From Eublepharis macularius (lineage: Eukaryota > Chordata > Lepidosauria > Squamata > Eublepharidae), in assembly GCF_028583425.1 (NCBI RefSeq), contig NC_072798.1:12278501-12342500 (forward strand): a DNA stretch of 64,000 nucleotides, read 5' to 3'. Positions within the stretch are counted from its first letter, which is position 1, and each line of letters begins with the position of its first letter. Below the pieces are notes generated by a model, which worked only from the letters and a program-made list of their open reading frames with translations, was not told the origin of the DNA and did no database searches. Both the position numbers and the translations under genes were made by a program. Shown here in pieces: positions 1 to 9,828 of the stretch.

Positions 1-78
1 AGTTGCTGCATCGGCGCCATTCAGCGCCAAACAGTTTAATTGTCATGAATTAATTGTCATCTGTTGATTTTTTTCTTG

Positions 79-131
79 TTTCTTGAAAACCCCACCAGGG
101 GTCGCCATAAGTCAACTATGACTTGAGGGCA
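79..131 (+). repeat. 5S-derived (Sauria-type) SINE, tail fragment
   Basis: The tail motif CCATAAGTCAACTATGACTT matches the Bov-B-like 3' end seen in the fuller copies at 17566 and 22880. The 5S-like head is missing. A poly-C run follows at about 140-150. Confidence 0.65.
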
Positions 132-531
132 GGATTGCATCCCCCCCCCCCAAATTTTATTTAGCTTAAATTTGAGAGCTGGCACTGTTTAGAGGATTAA
201 ACTAGAACCAGAGAGACCAGGGTGCCAGTCTTCGCTTTGGCATGCTGGTTGTTATCGCTCTGTCTGGTCTACCTAACGGAGTCCTTGCGGGCATAATTTA
301 GAATGGTTTGCAAGGCTCTCTGTTCTAAGCCCCTTTGAGGATTGGTGGGATAAATGAATAATTGGTGCAGTTTTTTTGTACACAGGATGTGTCTGAAGGG
401 TTCAGCAGGGTCAAAGAAACACCATAGAGACAAAGAAATAGCATGTTGGCAAACTTACAGAGCTGGATTCCTGTCTCCATTCATCCATCCAGTCCATAGC
501 TATTAGGTCACTGAAGCCCTGCCATGGGTCT

Positions 532-735
532 GAGGGCTGTGGCTCAGAGGAAGAGCCTCTGCTTTGCATGCAGAAGATTGCAGGTTCAGTCCCCGGTGTC
601 TCCATTTCAAAGGACCAGACAAGTCCTTTTAAATGGTTGACATCCTGGACAGCCACTGTCTGTATGGCTAAACAACACTGATCTTGATGGACTGATGGTT
701 TGATTCAGCATAAGGCAAATTCATGCATGTTCATG
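532..735 (+). repeat. tRNA-like SINE (GTGGCTCAGTGG family)
   Basis: It has box-A-like GTGGCTCAGAGGAAGAGC and box-B-like GGTTCAGTCCC, followed by the family body (GATCTTGATGGACTGATGG, TTTGATTCAGCATAAGGC). Related copies are at 22783, 55210 and 63114. The polymerase III boxes are derived and the copy is old. Confidence 0.75.
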
Positions 736-776
736 GAATAACATCGTTTGAACATCAATTCCAAAAAACCATCCAG

Positions 777-926
777 GGCTGATTCCGTACATGTTGGATA
801 ATGCACTTTCAATGCACTTTATCAGTCGTTTGAGGTGGATTTTTTTCCCGCACACAAAAAAATCCGTTCCAAATGATCTATAAAGAGGATTGGAAGTGCA
901 TTATCCAACGTGTGCGGAATCACTCC
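777..926. mobile_element. Hairpin MITE (GATTCCGCACACGTTGGATAA termini)
   Basis: A non-autonomous element whose two ends are inverted copies: the left end reads GATTCCGTACATGTTGGATA and the right end, reverse-complemented, GATTCCGCACACGTTGGATA. The arms include the 16-mer pair for AATGCACTT. A second copy is at 38990-39115. The right end lies only about 75 bp upstream of the ECHDC3 exon. Confidence 0.75.
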
Positions 927-1001
927 ATGTTAACAGGTATCACTTTTTGCTCTTTTTGCCAGAGAAGGGTGACTGCTCTCTTCTTATCCCTCCTTCTCTA
1001 G

Positions 1002-1202
1002 CTCATGACCTTGCTTTCAAAGCTGCCGGTGCCTGTAATCGCCAAGGTCAATGGCCTCGCCACTGCCGCTGGCTGCCAGCTGGTGGCAAGCTGTGATATC
1101 GCTGTGGCAAGTGAGGAATCCAGGTTTGCCACCCCCGGAGTAAACGTTGGTCTGTTCTGCTCAACGCCAGCTGTGCCTGTGGGGAGATCTCTCCCTAGGA
1201 AG
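1002..1202 (+). CDS. ECHDC3: ECHDC3 internal coding exon (enoyl-CoA hydratase domain-containing 3)
   Basis: This exon of 67 codons is bounded by a CTAG acceptor after a long pyrimidine tract and an AAG|GTAGGC donor, phase 0 at both ends. The translation contains [20 protein letters not shown] and [17 protein letters not shown], followed by LPRK. This is the crotonase-fold core of ECHDC3, a predicted mitochondrial crotonase-family protein linked to fatty-acid and insulin-response physiology in mammals. At the positions where active enoyl-CoA hydratase carries catalytic glutamates (GGGCE and QPE segments), this exon has AAGCQ and TPGVN. This is a family trait and argues against ordinary hydratase activity. 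The ATG at 1005 is internal, not a start. Upstream exons with the transit peptide lie outside the window. The next exon is at 6007. Confidence 0.95.
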
Positions 1203-1315
1203 GTAGGCTTCATTGAAAAGACGATTGGGCGTCACCCCTTTGGCTCAGTAGCTCCCTTCCCTTATGTCTTCTGACATAAAATTGGCCACGTTTTTACATT
1301 TTATTTTTTTATTTA

Positions 1316-1665
1316 TAAAATGCTTGTGTTGCATCTCCAGGAACCTGCCCCAGGCGGCTTGCAAAATAAAAAATAATAAAAGCATAACCTTTAAAGGTAT
1401 TAATTAAAACCCAGCATTAAAAAATCCAGCCCATGATAAAAATATAGACCATAAAAACAGACCGCTGACATCTTAAAAATACAGAGTTTCCAGACCAAAA
1501 CACTGTTTAAAAAATCAATCCCATAATGAAAAGCCTGGGAGAACAGAAATATTTTGGCCTGGCACTCAAAATGAAGCAACGTAAGCGCTAGACGAACCTC
1601 AAGGGTTCGTAAGTAAGGAGCCACTACCGAAAAAGCCCTGATTCTGTTTGCCATCTATCTCACCT
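1316..1665 (-). mobile_element. L2-like LINE 3' fragment (antisense)
   Basis: The A-rich start (AAATTCACAAAA-like run with CATAAAA blocks) and the block TTTTGGCCTGGCACTCAAAA ... GAGCCACTACCGAAAAAGCCCTG match, in reverse, the 3' region of an L2-like LINE also seen on the + strand at 35480-36115. It is non-coding and degraded. Related antisense copies are at 1885, 9829, 16105 and 58590. Confidence 0.55.
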
Positions 1666-1884
1666 TTGAAGGCAGGAACACAAAGCTGGGCATGTGAGGC
1701 AAATCATAGCTAGCAGGCTGGACGATATTTTGCTTGTTGCCAGCAGAACACACTGGTCTGGATATTTGTCAGATCAAGAGGTTTCTTAAGTGCCGGTAAA
1801 CCACATGGCTTCAGAACTCTGGTTGCTGAGCGTGTGTTAGACTCCAGTAAAGGAGTTACGGTGGTTCGTGTATCTGTTTTTTAT

Positions 1885-2232
1885 TTAAAACTCCAAATCT
1901 TCCTCCTCCCAGCTGGTTAAAGTAACTAACAAAGAATGGACAATAAAAATACAATAAAACATGTTAAAACTACAAAACAACTACAGCGAAAAAAAAAAAA
2001 TTCTCTCTCAAGGCTTTTCAGTCAAGTGCCCTTCAATACAGATAACTTTTGCAGCAGTAAAATCAATAACTCATTTTCCGCCAAGTGCCCTTCAGACCGA
2101 GACACTCTGGCACGTTCGGCAGAAGCCAACAGGGAGGGGATGGTCCTGAGCTCTTCGGGGCGGCTGTTCCAGCAGGAGGGGCCATTACGGTGAAAGGCCG
2201 TGCCGTAATAGAAACCAGTCACACTTGGCAAA
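1885..2232 (-). mobile_element. L2-like LINE 3' fragment (antisense)
   Basis: The features are AATAAAACATGTTAAAAC, then CAGGGAGGGGATGGTCCTGA, then GGCTGTTCCAGCAGGAGG and GAAAGGCCGTGCC. This is the antisense of the L2-like tail (the sense reads GCCTTT...GGTGGC...TGGAATGCC). It is degraded and has no intact reading frame. Confidence 0.5.
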
Positions 2233-2573
2233 CAGATGGAACGGGCAGATGACGCTTGTTGATGAGCAGGAGTCTAAGAGAGCAGGAGGCTTGGGGAGGG
2301 GGGTGGAAGAGATTCGTGCCAGTGCAGGGCAACTTCCTTGTCGCCCCACTTTCACTTCAGCCCAAATTGCCCACTGAAGCAGTGTTCTTGGGGAACAACA
2401 GACCCTACCGTGGACAGAGTGAGAGGCGACTTGGAGTTCTGCAGCATACAGGTGGAGAGGGAAATTGGTGAAAATCATTCATCTGCAGAAATCCTTCCAT
2501 CTGTGGAAATGCCGCCCCTAGATCCAAACCTTAATTGTCATTCATTCATTCATTCACTCTATCCAGGGCTTTT

Positions 2574-2802
2574 TTTCTGGGAAAAGTGGGTTGCCCTCGG
2601 AGGGAATCATCATATGGCTGGTAGCCCCGCCCCCTGATCTCCAGACAGAGGAGAGTTTAGATTGCCCTCCATGCTGCAGTGCGGAGGGCAATCTAAACTC
2701 CCCTCTGTCTGGAGATCGGGGGGCGGGGCCACCGGCCATGTGACCATTTTCAAGAGGTTCCAGAACGCTGTTCCCCCATGTTCCTGCTGAAAAAAAGCCC
2801 TG
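2574..2802. mobile_element. hAT-type MITE (CAGGGCTTTTTTTC family)
   Basis: The terminal inverted repeats are CAGGGCTTTTTTTC and GAAAAAAAGCCCTG. The flanks are 8-bp duplications, ACTCTATC at 2566 and ACTTTATC at 2803 (7/8). The centre is itself an inverted repeat around AGTTTAGATTGCCCTCC. CAGGG ends plus 8-bp duplications indicate the hAT superfamily. Other copies are at 23890, 28353 and 48634. Confidence 0.85.
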
Positions 2803-2822
2803 ACTTTATCAGTATCTCACTT

Positions 2823-3030
2823 TTCTCCCCAATTGGGATCCAAAGCAGCTTCCATTGTATCCTCCATTTTATCCTCACAACAACCTGTGAAGTAGGTTAG
2901 GCTGAGGCTGAGAATGTGTGACTGGCCCAAGATCACTCAGCAAGCCTCCATGTCACAATGGGGATTTGAACCTGAGTTTCCCAGATCCTAGCCTGACACT
3001 CTAACCACTACCCCACACTGGATCTCTGGA
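2823..3030 (-). repeat. tRNA-like SINE (GTAGTGGTTAGAGT family), antisense
   Basis: Read on the - strand it starts CCAGTGTGGGGTAGTGGTTA, has a box B at GGTTCAAATCC and runs to the pyrimidine-rich TCCTCACAACAACC block. This is the commonest SINE of the window. Confidence 0.75.
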
Positions 3031-3159
3031 GCTTACTTGGCAACTTTGGCTCAGTCGCCATCTCTTGGTTTGACCTAACAGGGCTGTTGTGCGAGTAAAA
3101 TGGAGGGAATCATGCACACACCCCAAGCTCCTTTGCATACTCTGTCATACTCAGAATAA

Positions 3160-3436
3160 AACGAGTCCAGCAGCCCCTTAAAGACCGACAAAAAAATTTC
3201 CAGCAGAAGCTGTTGTGAGTCAGAGCTCACTTCATCAGGTAGATGTTCATCCATCACGGATATATTTATGCTTCAGGTTCAAGCGACAGGGAACTTCTAA
3301 CAGAGAACTTGTAACTTGAAGTATAAAATATATTATCAGTGACAGATGAACGTGTCATCCACCTGATGAAGTGAGCTCTGAGTAAATCCTGTCTGTTTTT
3401 AAGGGGCTGTTGGACTTTTATTTTTCTGCTACAGAC
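3160..3436. mobile_element. Penelope-like inverted terminal-repeat pair
   Basis: A reversed unit (GAGTCCAGCAGCCCCTTAAA ... GAGCTCACTTCATCAGG) faces a forward unit (CCTGATGAAGTGAGCTCTGA ... GGGGCTGTTGGACTTTT), separated by about 100 bp of other sequence. Both keep CTGATGA and a GTGAGC stem. The GAAA of the hammerhead-like core has been lost (AACA in one, truncated in the other). Confidence 0.6.
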
Positions 3437-3635
3437 TTAACGCAGCTATGTGCCTGGAATTATAGTGGCAGGCGCAGCTTCTCTGCTGTCCCACTAGTGG
3501 CAGTCCATGAATTTGGGGATGCTCTAGCATTTGGCTTCCCCACGCAGAGCCAGGGAAGGACTCAGTAGTCACAAAGACCCCCCCCCTCCAACTATCTGAT
3601 TTTAAGGCCATATTAGTGGATATTGCGCTCTCATT

Positions 3636-3905
3636 TTTATTTTATTTATTATTTACTTCATTTATCCCGTCTTTCTCCCCAATGGGGACACAAAGTGGCT
3701 TACATCATCCCCCCCCTTTTCATAAATTGAAATATAAAACAAAATAAATAAAATTTTATCCTCACAACAGCCCTGTGAGGTAGGTTAGGATCTGAGTGTG
3801 TGATTGGCCCAAGATCACCCAGCATGTTTCCGTGGCAGAGTGAGGATTTGAACCTGGTTCTCACATATCCTATTCCAGCACTCTTAACTACTACACCATG
3901 CTGGC
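3636..3905 (-). repeat. tRNA-like SINE, antisense
   Basis: The block TCCTCACAACAGCCCTGTGA, then GATTTGAACCTGG and CACTCTTAACTACTACACCA, is the reverse complement of the GTAGTGGTTAGAGT SINE. It abuts a CR1 fragment at about 3911. Confidence 0.75.
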
Positions 3906-3910
3906 TCTCA

Positions 3911-4495
3911 TGGTACTGAAAGGGATGGAACACTTCCCCTATGAAGAAAGGTTAAAGCGCTTGGGGCTCTTTAGCTTGGAGAAACGACGACTGAGGTGTG
4001 ACATGATAGAGGTTTACAAGATTATGCAAGGGATAGAGAAGGTAGAGAAAGAAGTATTTTTCTCCCTTTCTCACAATACAAGAACTCGTGGGCACTCAAT
4101 GAAATTGCTGAGCAGTCGGGTTAGAACAGATAGAAGGAAGTACTTCTTCACCCAAAGAGCGATTAACACATGGAATTCACTGCCTCAGGAGGTGGTGGCA
4201 GCTTCAAGCATAGACAGCTTCAAGAGGGGGTTGGATAAACATATGGAGCAGAGGTCCATCAGTGGCTATCAGCCACAAGGTATAGATGGAACTCTCTGTC
4301 TAGGGCAGTGATGCTCTGTATTCTTGGGGTTTGGGGGGGCAATCAGTGGGAGGGCTTCTAGTGTCCCTTCCCCACTGGCAGACCTCCAGATGACACCTGG
4401 CTTTTTGGCCACTGTATGTCACAAAGTGTTGGACTGGATGGGCCATTGGCCTGATCCAACATGGCTTCTCTTATGTTCTTATGTTCTTCATCAAT
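3911..4495 (+). mobile_element. CR1 LINE 3' end with reverse-transcriptase C-terminal remnant
   Basis: An open frame of about 115 codons ending at 4309 encodes the end of a CR1 ORF2 protein: YEERLKRLGLFSLEKRRLR, VYKIMQGIEKVEKEVFF, RRKYFFTQRAINTWNSLPQE and SSIDSFKRGLDKHME. This is the typical C-terminal tail following the CR1 reverse transcriptase. The 3' UTR contains GGACTGGATGGGCCATTGGC and ends in TTCTTATGTTCTTATGTTCT. It is 5'-truncated, so it is not an active element. The ATG at 3898 comes from the upstream SINE. Confidence 0.88.
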
Positions 4496-4527
4496 CGTTC
4501 ATAACTGAATTGTCTTACCGCTATTGT

Positions 4528-4762
4528 GATGAAAGCCAGTGTGCTATAGTGGTTATACTGTCTGGCTACTATCTTGGAGTCCAGGTTCAAATCTCTACTA
4601 TGCCATGGAAGATCACCAAGTGATTTCAGGCCAATCACGCTCTCTCAGCCTGACTTACCTCACGGGATAATTGTTCTGAAGATGAAGTGGAGGACGGGCC
4701 AACATTATTATAAACTGATTCACATCCCCAGTGGGGGAAAAAACAGGGTATAAATAAATTGT
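4528..4762 (+). repeat. tRNA-like SINE
   Basis: It begins GCCAGTGTGCTATAGTGGTT, has box B GGTTCAAATCTC and ends GGGTATAAATAAA. Divergence from other copies is moderate. Confidence 0.75.
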
Positions 4763-4889
4763 CCACACAGGAGAATACAAGTTGCGAACAATTGTTATAG
4801 CATAATAATAGGCCTATATCTAACAATGTGCAGATTGAGTCTCAATCCCATGGAAACGGGGACACTCTCAATAAGATAATGTCACATCC

Positions 4890-5013
4890 ATCATTGTGTC
4901 TGAAGAAGGGAGCTCTGACTTTTGAAAGCTCAAACTCTGAAAATCTTACTGGTCTCTAAGGTGCCGTTGGACTCAAATCCTGCTGTTCTACTGCTGACCA
5001 GCACAGCTACCAC
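4890..5013 (+). mobile_element. Penelope-like terminal-repeat unit with hammerhead-like core
   Basis: A single forward unit reads CTGAAGA (4900-4906), GGGAGCTCTGACTTTT, GAAA (4924-4927), then CTGAAAATCTTACTGGTCTC and the one-sided extension ending GACCAGCACAGCTACC. The CUGANGA and GAAA blocks are intact. The intervening stem has several G-U pairs. No left inverted arm was seen. Confidence 0.55.
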
Positions 5014-5023
5014 CTATACTATC

Positions 5024-5660
5024 CGTCATTATAATAATAACATTCGATTTATACAACGCCCTTTAGGACAACTTAATGCCACACCTAGAGCAGTTTACAA
5101 AATGCGTTATTCAGGGCCCATTTTGAGGGGGAACGCACAGGAACGTAGTTCCGGCAGTTCCCCAAAGAGGTCACGTGTCAGGTGGCCCCACCCACCTGAC
5201 TCTTGGCCATTTGGGCCTGTTTCGGCCTGGATTGGGGCTGAAATCGCCCGGATTGGGCCTCTGATGGGTGGTGGATCTCTCTCCCGCTCCGCAGCAGCCT
5301 GATCCTGACCATTTTGGGCCCTTTTTTGGCCATTTTCAGCCCCTTTTTGCCATCTTGGGCCCAATTTCGGCCCTGAATGGCCAGGATTGGGTCCAAAACA
5401 GCCAGGATAGGTGATGTCAGGGGGGGCGGTGGCATATGCAAATCAGTTATGCTAATGACACAGTTCCAGTGATGTCAAGGGGAATGGCGTACGCTAATGA
5501 GTTGTGCTAATGAGTTATGCTAATGAGTTCCTCCAGCTCTTTTTCTACGAAATGACCCTTGGTGTTGTTATTATCTTCCTGACAATCACTCTTTGAGGTG
5601 GGTGAGGCTGAGGGGGCTCTGAGAAGCTGTGACTGCCGCGATAATGGAGGGAGAGATCAA
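5024..5660 (-). repeat. SINE (TTAAGTTGTCCTGA variant) split by an MITE
   Basis: The segment 5024-5111 (GGACAACTTAATGCC, GCAGTTTACAAA) continues at 5562-5660 (GTTATTATC, GAGGTGGGTGAGGCTGAG). These two halves of one antisense SINE are split by the insertion at 5112-5561. Confidence 0.75.
5112..5561. mobile_element. hAT-type MITE (CAGGGGTCATTTC family)
   Basis: The ends CAGGGCCCATTTTGAG and TACGAAATGACCCTTG are imperfect inverted repeats. The flanks GCGTTATT and GTGTTGTT match at 6 of 8 positions. The body has repeated CCATTTTGGGCC-like blocks and TATGCTAATGAGTT repeats. The copy at 34802-35213 has a perfect 8-bp duplication and settles the classification. Confidence 0.8.
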
Positions 5661-5675
5661 TCCTTTCCTGCTGTG

Positions 5676-5895
5676 GTGTTTTAATAATAACGACAGCAAC
5701 AGTATTTGATTTATATACTGTACTTCAGGACAACTTAATGCCCACTCAGAGTGGTTTACAAAGCGTGTTATTCTTATCCTCACAACAATCCCCCTGTGAG
5801 GTGGGTGGGGCTGAGAGAGCTTCGAGAGAGCTGTGACTAACCCACGGTCACCCAGCTGGCTTCAGGCGGAGGAGTGGGGGATCATTGTGCTTCAC
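5676..5895 (-). repeat. SINE (TTAAGTTGTCCTGA variant), antisense
   Basis: It contains TTCAGGACAACTTAATGCCC, then CTGTGAGGTGGGTGGGGCTG and GGTCACCCAGCTGGCTTCAG. It ends about 110 bp before the ECHDC3 terminal exon. Confidence 0.75.
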
Positions 5896-6006
5896 AAGGT
5901 GGAACTGCAGGATGCGGATCGGAGCCTGCTGGATTTGCTCCGTAGTGTCTAGTTTTGTCCTGAAACTAAAAGGATGGCGTTCTCTCTCGGCACGCTTTCC
6001 ATCCAG

Positions 6007-6339
6007 GTGGCCCTGGAGATGCTGTTCACAGGAGAGCCCATAACGGCTCGGGAGGCGCTTCTTCACGGACTCGTCAGCAGGGTGGTACCCGCAGAGAAGC
6101 TGGAAGACGAGACGCTGAGAATTGCCCACAAAATATGCGAGAGCAGCCGGTCTGTTTTGGCTCTGGGGAAAGCCGCCTTTTACAAGCAGATGGCTCAAGA
6201 CGTTGACACGGCCTATAGGACGACTTCAGGGGTCATGGTGGACAATCTTGCCCTGGAGGACGGACGAGAAGGGATCGAAGCCTTCCTCTGTAAACGCAAG
6301 CCTGTCTGGTCACAGTCCGGACGCAAAGGATCCCCGTGA
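6007..6339 (+). CDS. ECHDC3: ECHDC3 terminal coding exon
   Basis: This exon encodes 110 codons plus TGA at 6337-6339, read in phase 0 directly after the AG acceptor. The product begins VALEMLFTGEPITAREALLH and continues GLVSRVVPAEKL, the crotonase segment after the active-site helix. It then has a helical C-terminal region with FYKQMAQDVDTAYRTTSGVM, VDNLALEDGREGIEAFL and KRKPVWS, characteristic of ECHDC3. The extreme C-terminus (QSGRKGSP) is longer than the short HEPV-like end I recall for mammals. The ATG at 5974 lies in the intron and is not a start. The protein is expected to be a mitochondrial matrix crotonase-fold protein whose exact reaction is not settled. Confidence 0.96.
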   Translation: MALEMLFTGEPITAREALLHGLVSRVVPAEKLEDETLRIAHKICESSRSVLALGKAAFYKQMAQDVDTAYRTTSGVMVDNLALEDGREGIEAFLCKRKPVWSQSGRKGSP

Positions 6340-6412
6340 GCTTCCTATGGGACAAATCACACTCGAAAGCCACATCCAACAATAAACAGGGTCTAGGGGG
6401 TCTCCCAAGCTG
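6340..6412 (+). terminator. ECHDC3: ECHDC3 3' UTR and poly(A) signal
   Basis: A canonical AATAAA lies at 6381-6386, only 42 bp after the stop codon, with a GT-rich stretch (TGTTTGTTGCTGGTT) further on at about 6440. A very short 3' UTR with cleavage near 6400-6412 is inferred. Use of more distal sites cannot be excluded. Confidence 0.75.
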
Positions 6413-7125
6413 GTGCCTTCTGTATGAAATATATAGGACTGTTTGTTGCTGGTTATCCCTTGTTTAGTTAGAAAAACTTGCTTAGAAAGGTGTGTTTGTG
6501 TGCGGCTACTCTGCTGTCGAATGCACCTTGATTTGATTATGAGTCAAAGAATAGTTTCATTTAGGAATTTTTGGCAAAAATTCCGGCACCTCCTGAGCAC
6601 TTTGCAGAAAATATTTTGAAGGCGTGTCCGTGGGCCTCTGAGTCTCTGTTCTTCTCCTAGATCGGTACTGGCTTTGGGAAGGGGACGAAATGAAGCCAGC
6701 CTGGTTTTACTGTCAGCGCTTTCTCATTAGGGGCCTTTTTGCTGATCCCCTTACTCACCGTTCTGTTGGGTGGGAGCAAAGGGTCAGAGAGCATGCAGAA
6801 AAAGCCGCCCATCTTTGTAGCAACGACGGCTTCCTAAATGCCTGCATTTCCTTTCCTGAAAGACACAGGGAAAAGCGCATAACCAACCTGGCTGCAAATG
6901 TATTGTATTTTTAGTAGGATTTGAGTCCAGGGTAGACGCTTTCGAGAATCAAAGCTCAGACATCTGAAGAAGGGAGCTTTGACTCTTAAAAATGTATACT
7001 CTGAAAATCTTGTTGTTCTCTAAGGTGCCACTGGACTCAAATCCTGCTGCTCTACCAGAGACCAACACAGCTACCTACCTGAAATGTTAGTATTTCTAAA
7101 CAGTGTTTTTATTTAGAGCCCAGAT
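6413..7125. other. Intergenic, one Penelope-like unit
   Basis: No gene or other repeat was recognised apart from the Penelope-like unit at 6918-7080. Confidence 0.5.
6918..7080 (+). mobile_element. Penelope-like terminal-repeat pair, short left arm
   Basis: A short reversed arm (TTTGAGTCCAGG ... CTTTCGAGAATCAAAGCTC) is followed by a forward unit with CTGAAGAAGGGAGCTTTGAC and CTGAAAATCTTGTTG. It ends in the extension GAGACCAACACAGCTACC. The GAAA of the core is altered to TTAAAA. Confidence 0.6.
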
Positions 7126-7336
7126 ACGGCTGCCAGATCCATGTTGGGAAATTGCTGGAGTTTTGGGGGGTGGAGCCTGGGGAGGGCGGGGTTTGGGGAG
7201 GGGAGGGACCTCAGTTGTCATATAATCCACCTTCCAAGTCAGCCATTTTCTTCAGGGGAACTGATTTTTGTGACCTAGAGACCAGTTGTAATTCCAGGAG
7301 ATCTCCAGCCACCACCTGGAGACTGGCAACCCTATC
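7126..7336. mobile_element. hAT-type MITE (TAGGGTTGCCA family)
   Basis: The ends are degenerate TACGGCTGCCAG and intact CTGGCAACCCTA. The body has the family blocks GGGGTTTGGGGAGGGGAGGG, AGCCATTTTCTTCAGGGGAA and GGAGATCTCCAGCCACCACC. The copy at 13494 carries a perfect 8-bp duplication and defines the family. Confidence 0.8.
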
Positions 7337-8455
7337 ATGGGGCCTAGACGGCCACAAGAAACTCCTGTAGCTGGGCTTGTCATCTACCCACTGCATCAAA
7401 TGGGAAACCATCTAATGCATCATCCCATCCAGATGGACTAGGTCTGCTAGTCACATGGCCTCTCTGGGCCACCAGATTTTAATTTTGGCCTCCTAAATCC
7501 TTGATAAGTTTCATTTGTGAAACCAGCCTGGTGGGCCCAGCTCTAGAAGCAGAGCCAGTTGGGCAGCAGCTTAGCGCCCAGAGAGGCAAAGGGGCCCACA
7601 GGCCTGTTGACGCACAAAACTTCGACACCACTCTGAGGTCGTAAGTTGGGATTCCCCTCTTCCTGTCACATAACTCTGATGTCACATGACTTCCTGTCAC
7701 GTGTTCACAGCTTTGTAGGTCCCATGTTTATTAGGACTAGGACCCAGCCTGGAAAATGTGAAGGCTGCTAGCCTATAGGAAGCTGTCTTCGAAGATGCTA
7801 TTCTCTGTCAGGCCTTGAAACGTGCCCCCCTCCTCACTCACCCATTTTTGTTTTTGCTTTGAACATCCAGTCTGACAAAGAGCTCTGTGGAACTTGAAAA
7901 GTTACATGCTGTTTTGTAGCATTTGGATTCCCCATAACAAAAATATATTCTACAACTGCTGTTTGGGGGTTTCGACAGATCTGTCGCAGAAGTAAAGTAG
8001 TCACAGCTGAGGCAGACTCAGCTGGTCAATGGAGTGGAGGGGGCAGGTAAACAGTACATTATGGGTAGGCCAGAAAGAGATGCCCCCCATACCCCCACCC
8101 AAATCACTTCTCCCAAGGTGTTTTCCCCTGGTAGTGCTCTGAGCCTGAAATAACTTTGGCCAAAAGAAAAACATCTGGAAAGAAGCAGTTTCAGGGGAAG
8201 AAAGATTCCACACATGCATATATACATCTTGCCCATGCTGGGCTTTGAGCCATCTTCTCCTGCCTTTCCTTTCTATAGAACGGCAAGATTTGAGTTCAAG
8301 GGGAAGACAGACAGTCATTCCAAGGGCAGTGGGGGAGATTTCAACACATGTTCTGCCCCCCTGAATGCAAACCCCTCACAGAGCAGCAAGCAAATTTGCA
8401 TCAAACTATTTCCACCACATTTTCAAACAGGCAGAATTTGAGACCAGTGACACTG
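7337..8455. other. Intergenic, no gene recognised
   Basis: No known repeat was recognised. The part around 7600-7735 (CTCTTCCTGTCAC ... TCACATGACTTCC) resembles 13000-13115, upstream of an exon-like ORF. Confidence 0.45.
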
Positions 8456-8602
8456 TTTGAGACCAACATGATTTTCAAGGTATAAGCTTTCAAGAGTCAA
8501 AGCTCCCTTTTTCTGAATCCCTGAAAATCTTGTTGGTCTCAGAGGTGCCCCTGGACTCAAATCCTGCTGTTCTCCTGCAAATCAACAGAGCTACCTACCT
8601 AA
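8456..8602 (+). mobile_element. Penelope-like inverted pair
   Basis: The left reversed arm (TTGAGACCAACATGATTTTC, AAGCTTTCAAGAGTCAAAGC) faces a right arm (CCCTGAAAATCTTGTTGGTC). The extension ends AATCAACAGAGCTACCTACC. The central hammerhead-like core is lost from the right unit. Confidence 0.55.
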
Positions 8603-9828
8603 ACTCCCCTCCATAGAATGCCTGTTGGAACGCATATTCCTAGCGCATGGCTTGCGCCACTGTAGCATCCAGCTTGCCCCTTACAGTGTTGCTGTCCATC
8701 CAGAGGGTTCATTGGGAGTGTCATGGCAACGAGCGGACCGTCTCCCCCAATCAATGTGCGCATGAAGCCCCAAGAACCCCACTTCCAATGAGGTGCTGTG
8801 TGTGCTAACAAATGGGAGGGATCTCTGTGTGCAAAGTCCACAGCTAAGGAACAAGGATCCACATTTGGGTCTGTAATAAGAAGGTGGAGAAGTATACTTT
8901 TCTCTGTACTGTATACAGGTGAAAGGGATTCTGCTAGGTGAGTCACATGTCAGAGCCCACAGAAGAGTTTCGTCATTGCCTTGAGACTGATGATGCAGTC
9001 AATCGTAGCATACCCATTGGTGATCTCAGATTATGAAATGGTGGGGTGGTTGCAGATCCATCTTTCGGAGGGGACTGGATGTAGCAAGAGCCGGAGGAGG
9101 TTTCTATGCACAAAATTACTGTTGAGTCTTTAGTGTTTGATCAGAGGAGCAGAGGACAATTCTGTATATGAAAAGATGAGAACTGTTCTAGAAACAGCCA
9201 GCAGAGGGTGCCGTCTCCCCATATTGAACTGCGCAATCCTCAGAAGATTCTCTGGAAGTTTATTGAAATCAATGGAGTAACTGCATCGGATTGTACTTCT
9301 AATGTACTAGTTATTTTCTGAATCCATCTTTGTCCTCCTTTATTAAAAATATGTGAAATTGCTCTATTTATGTGGAAGAAGAGAGAGAAGGACGCTTTAA
9401 GGTGCTCTGGTGAGGTATAAATGAAATCAATAATAATCCAAAACTGTCCCCAGCCCAAAGGTTCTCTGGGTGAATTATAGACATTAAACAATACAGTAGA
9501 TATCCAGAAAGGCTCCACAGATCCCAATGAACAAATCTAAAAATTATGGTCATCATAAAACCATCCCAATAATTGCAGGAACCCTCATTTAAAAGGTAAA
9601 TGATATTCAGAAGTAGTGCACAGAGAAATATTTGAAAATAAAAGATGGCTAACAAGCAGAGCTCTAAAAGAAAACTGAATGTAAAACAGATTGAATGTAG
9701 GCAAAAAATGGTGGAAGGATCCAAAAGCTGTGCTAGGAGTCGGTCAGTCCCAAACATTGAATACCATTGGGAATGATGACCATTTAATCAAAGCCCACAT
9801 GATCAAATCTATCTTCAGAAGTTCATCA
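8603..9828. other. Intergenic, nothing recognised
   Basis: There is no reading frame with recognisable homology, no inverted termini and no SINE boxes. The long antisense frames at 9240-9757 are low-complexity and not gene-like. Confidence 0.4.

Larger units (their letters stand above)
1..1001 (+). other. ECHDC3 intron, 3' part
   Basis: This is the end of the intron upstream of the first visible ECHDC3 exon. It ends in a strong pyrimidine tract and CTAG acceptor at 998-1001. No earlier ECHDC3 exon was recognised here. It holds a 5S-type SINE tail, a tRNA-like SINE and a hairpin MITE, listed separately. Confidence 0.75.
1203..6006 (+). other. Last intron of ECHDC3
   Basis: The intron runs from the donor GTAGGC at 1203 to the acceptor CTTTCCATCCAG ending at 6006. 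Phase 0 joins the preceding RK to VALEML in the next exon, as in other vertebrate ECHDC3 proteins. Most of its 4.8 kb is interspersed repeat: L2-like, hAT, SINE, CR1 and Penelope-like pieces. Confidence 0.93.

Noticed and set aside
532..620. Possible tRNA gene
   Set aside because: Box-A and box-B-like motifs are present, but no cloverleaf is formed and the body matches a SINE present four times here.
3898..4311. Possible host gene of 137 codons
   Set aside because: The protein is the C-terminal part of a CR1 LINE ORF2, truncated at 5' and followed by the CR1 3' end.
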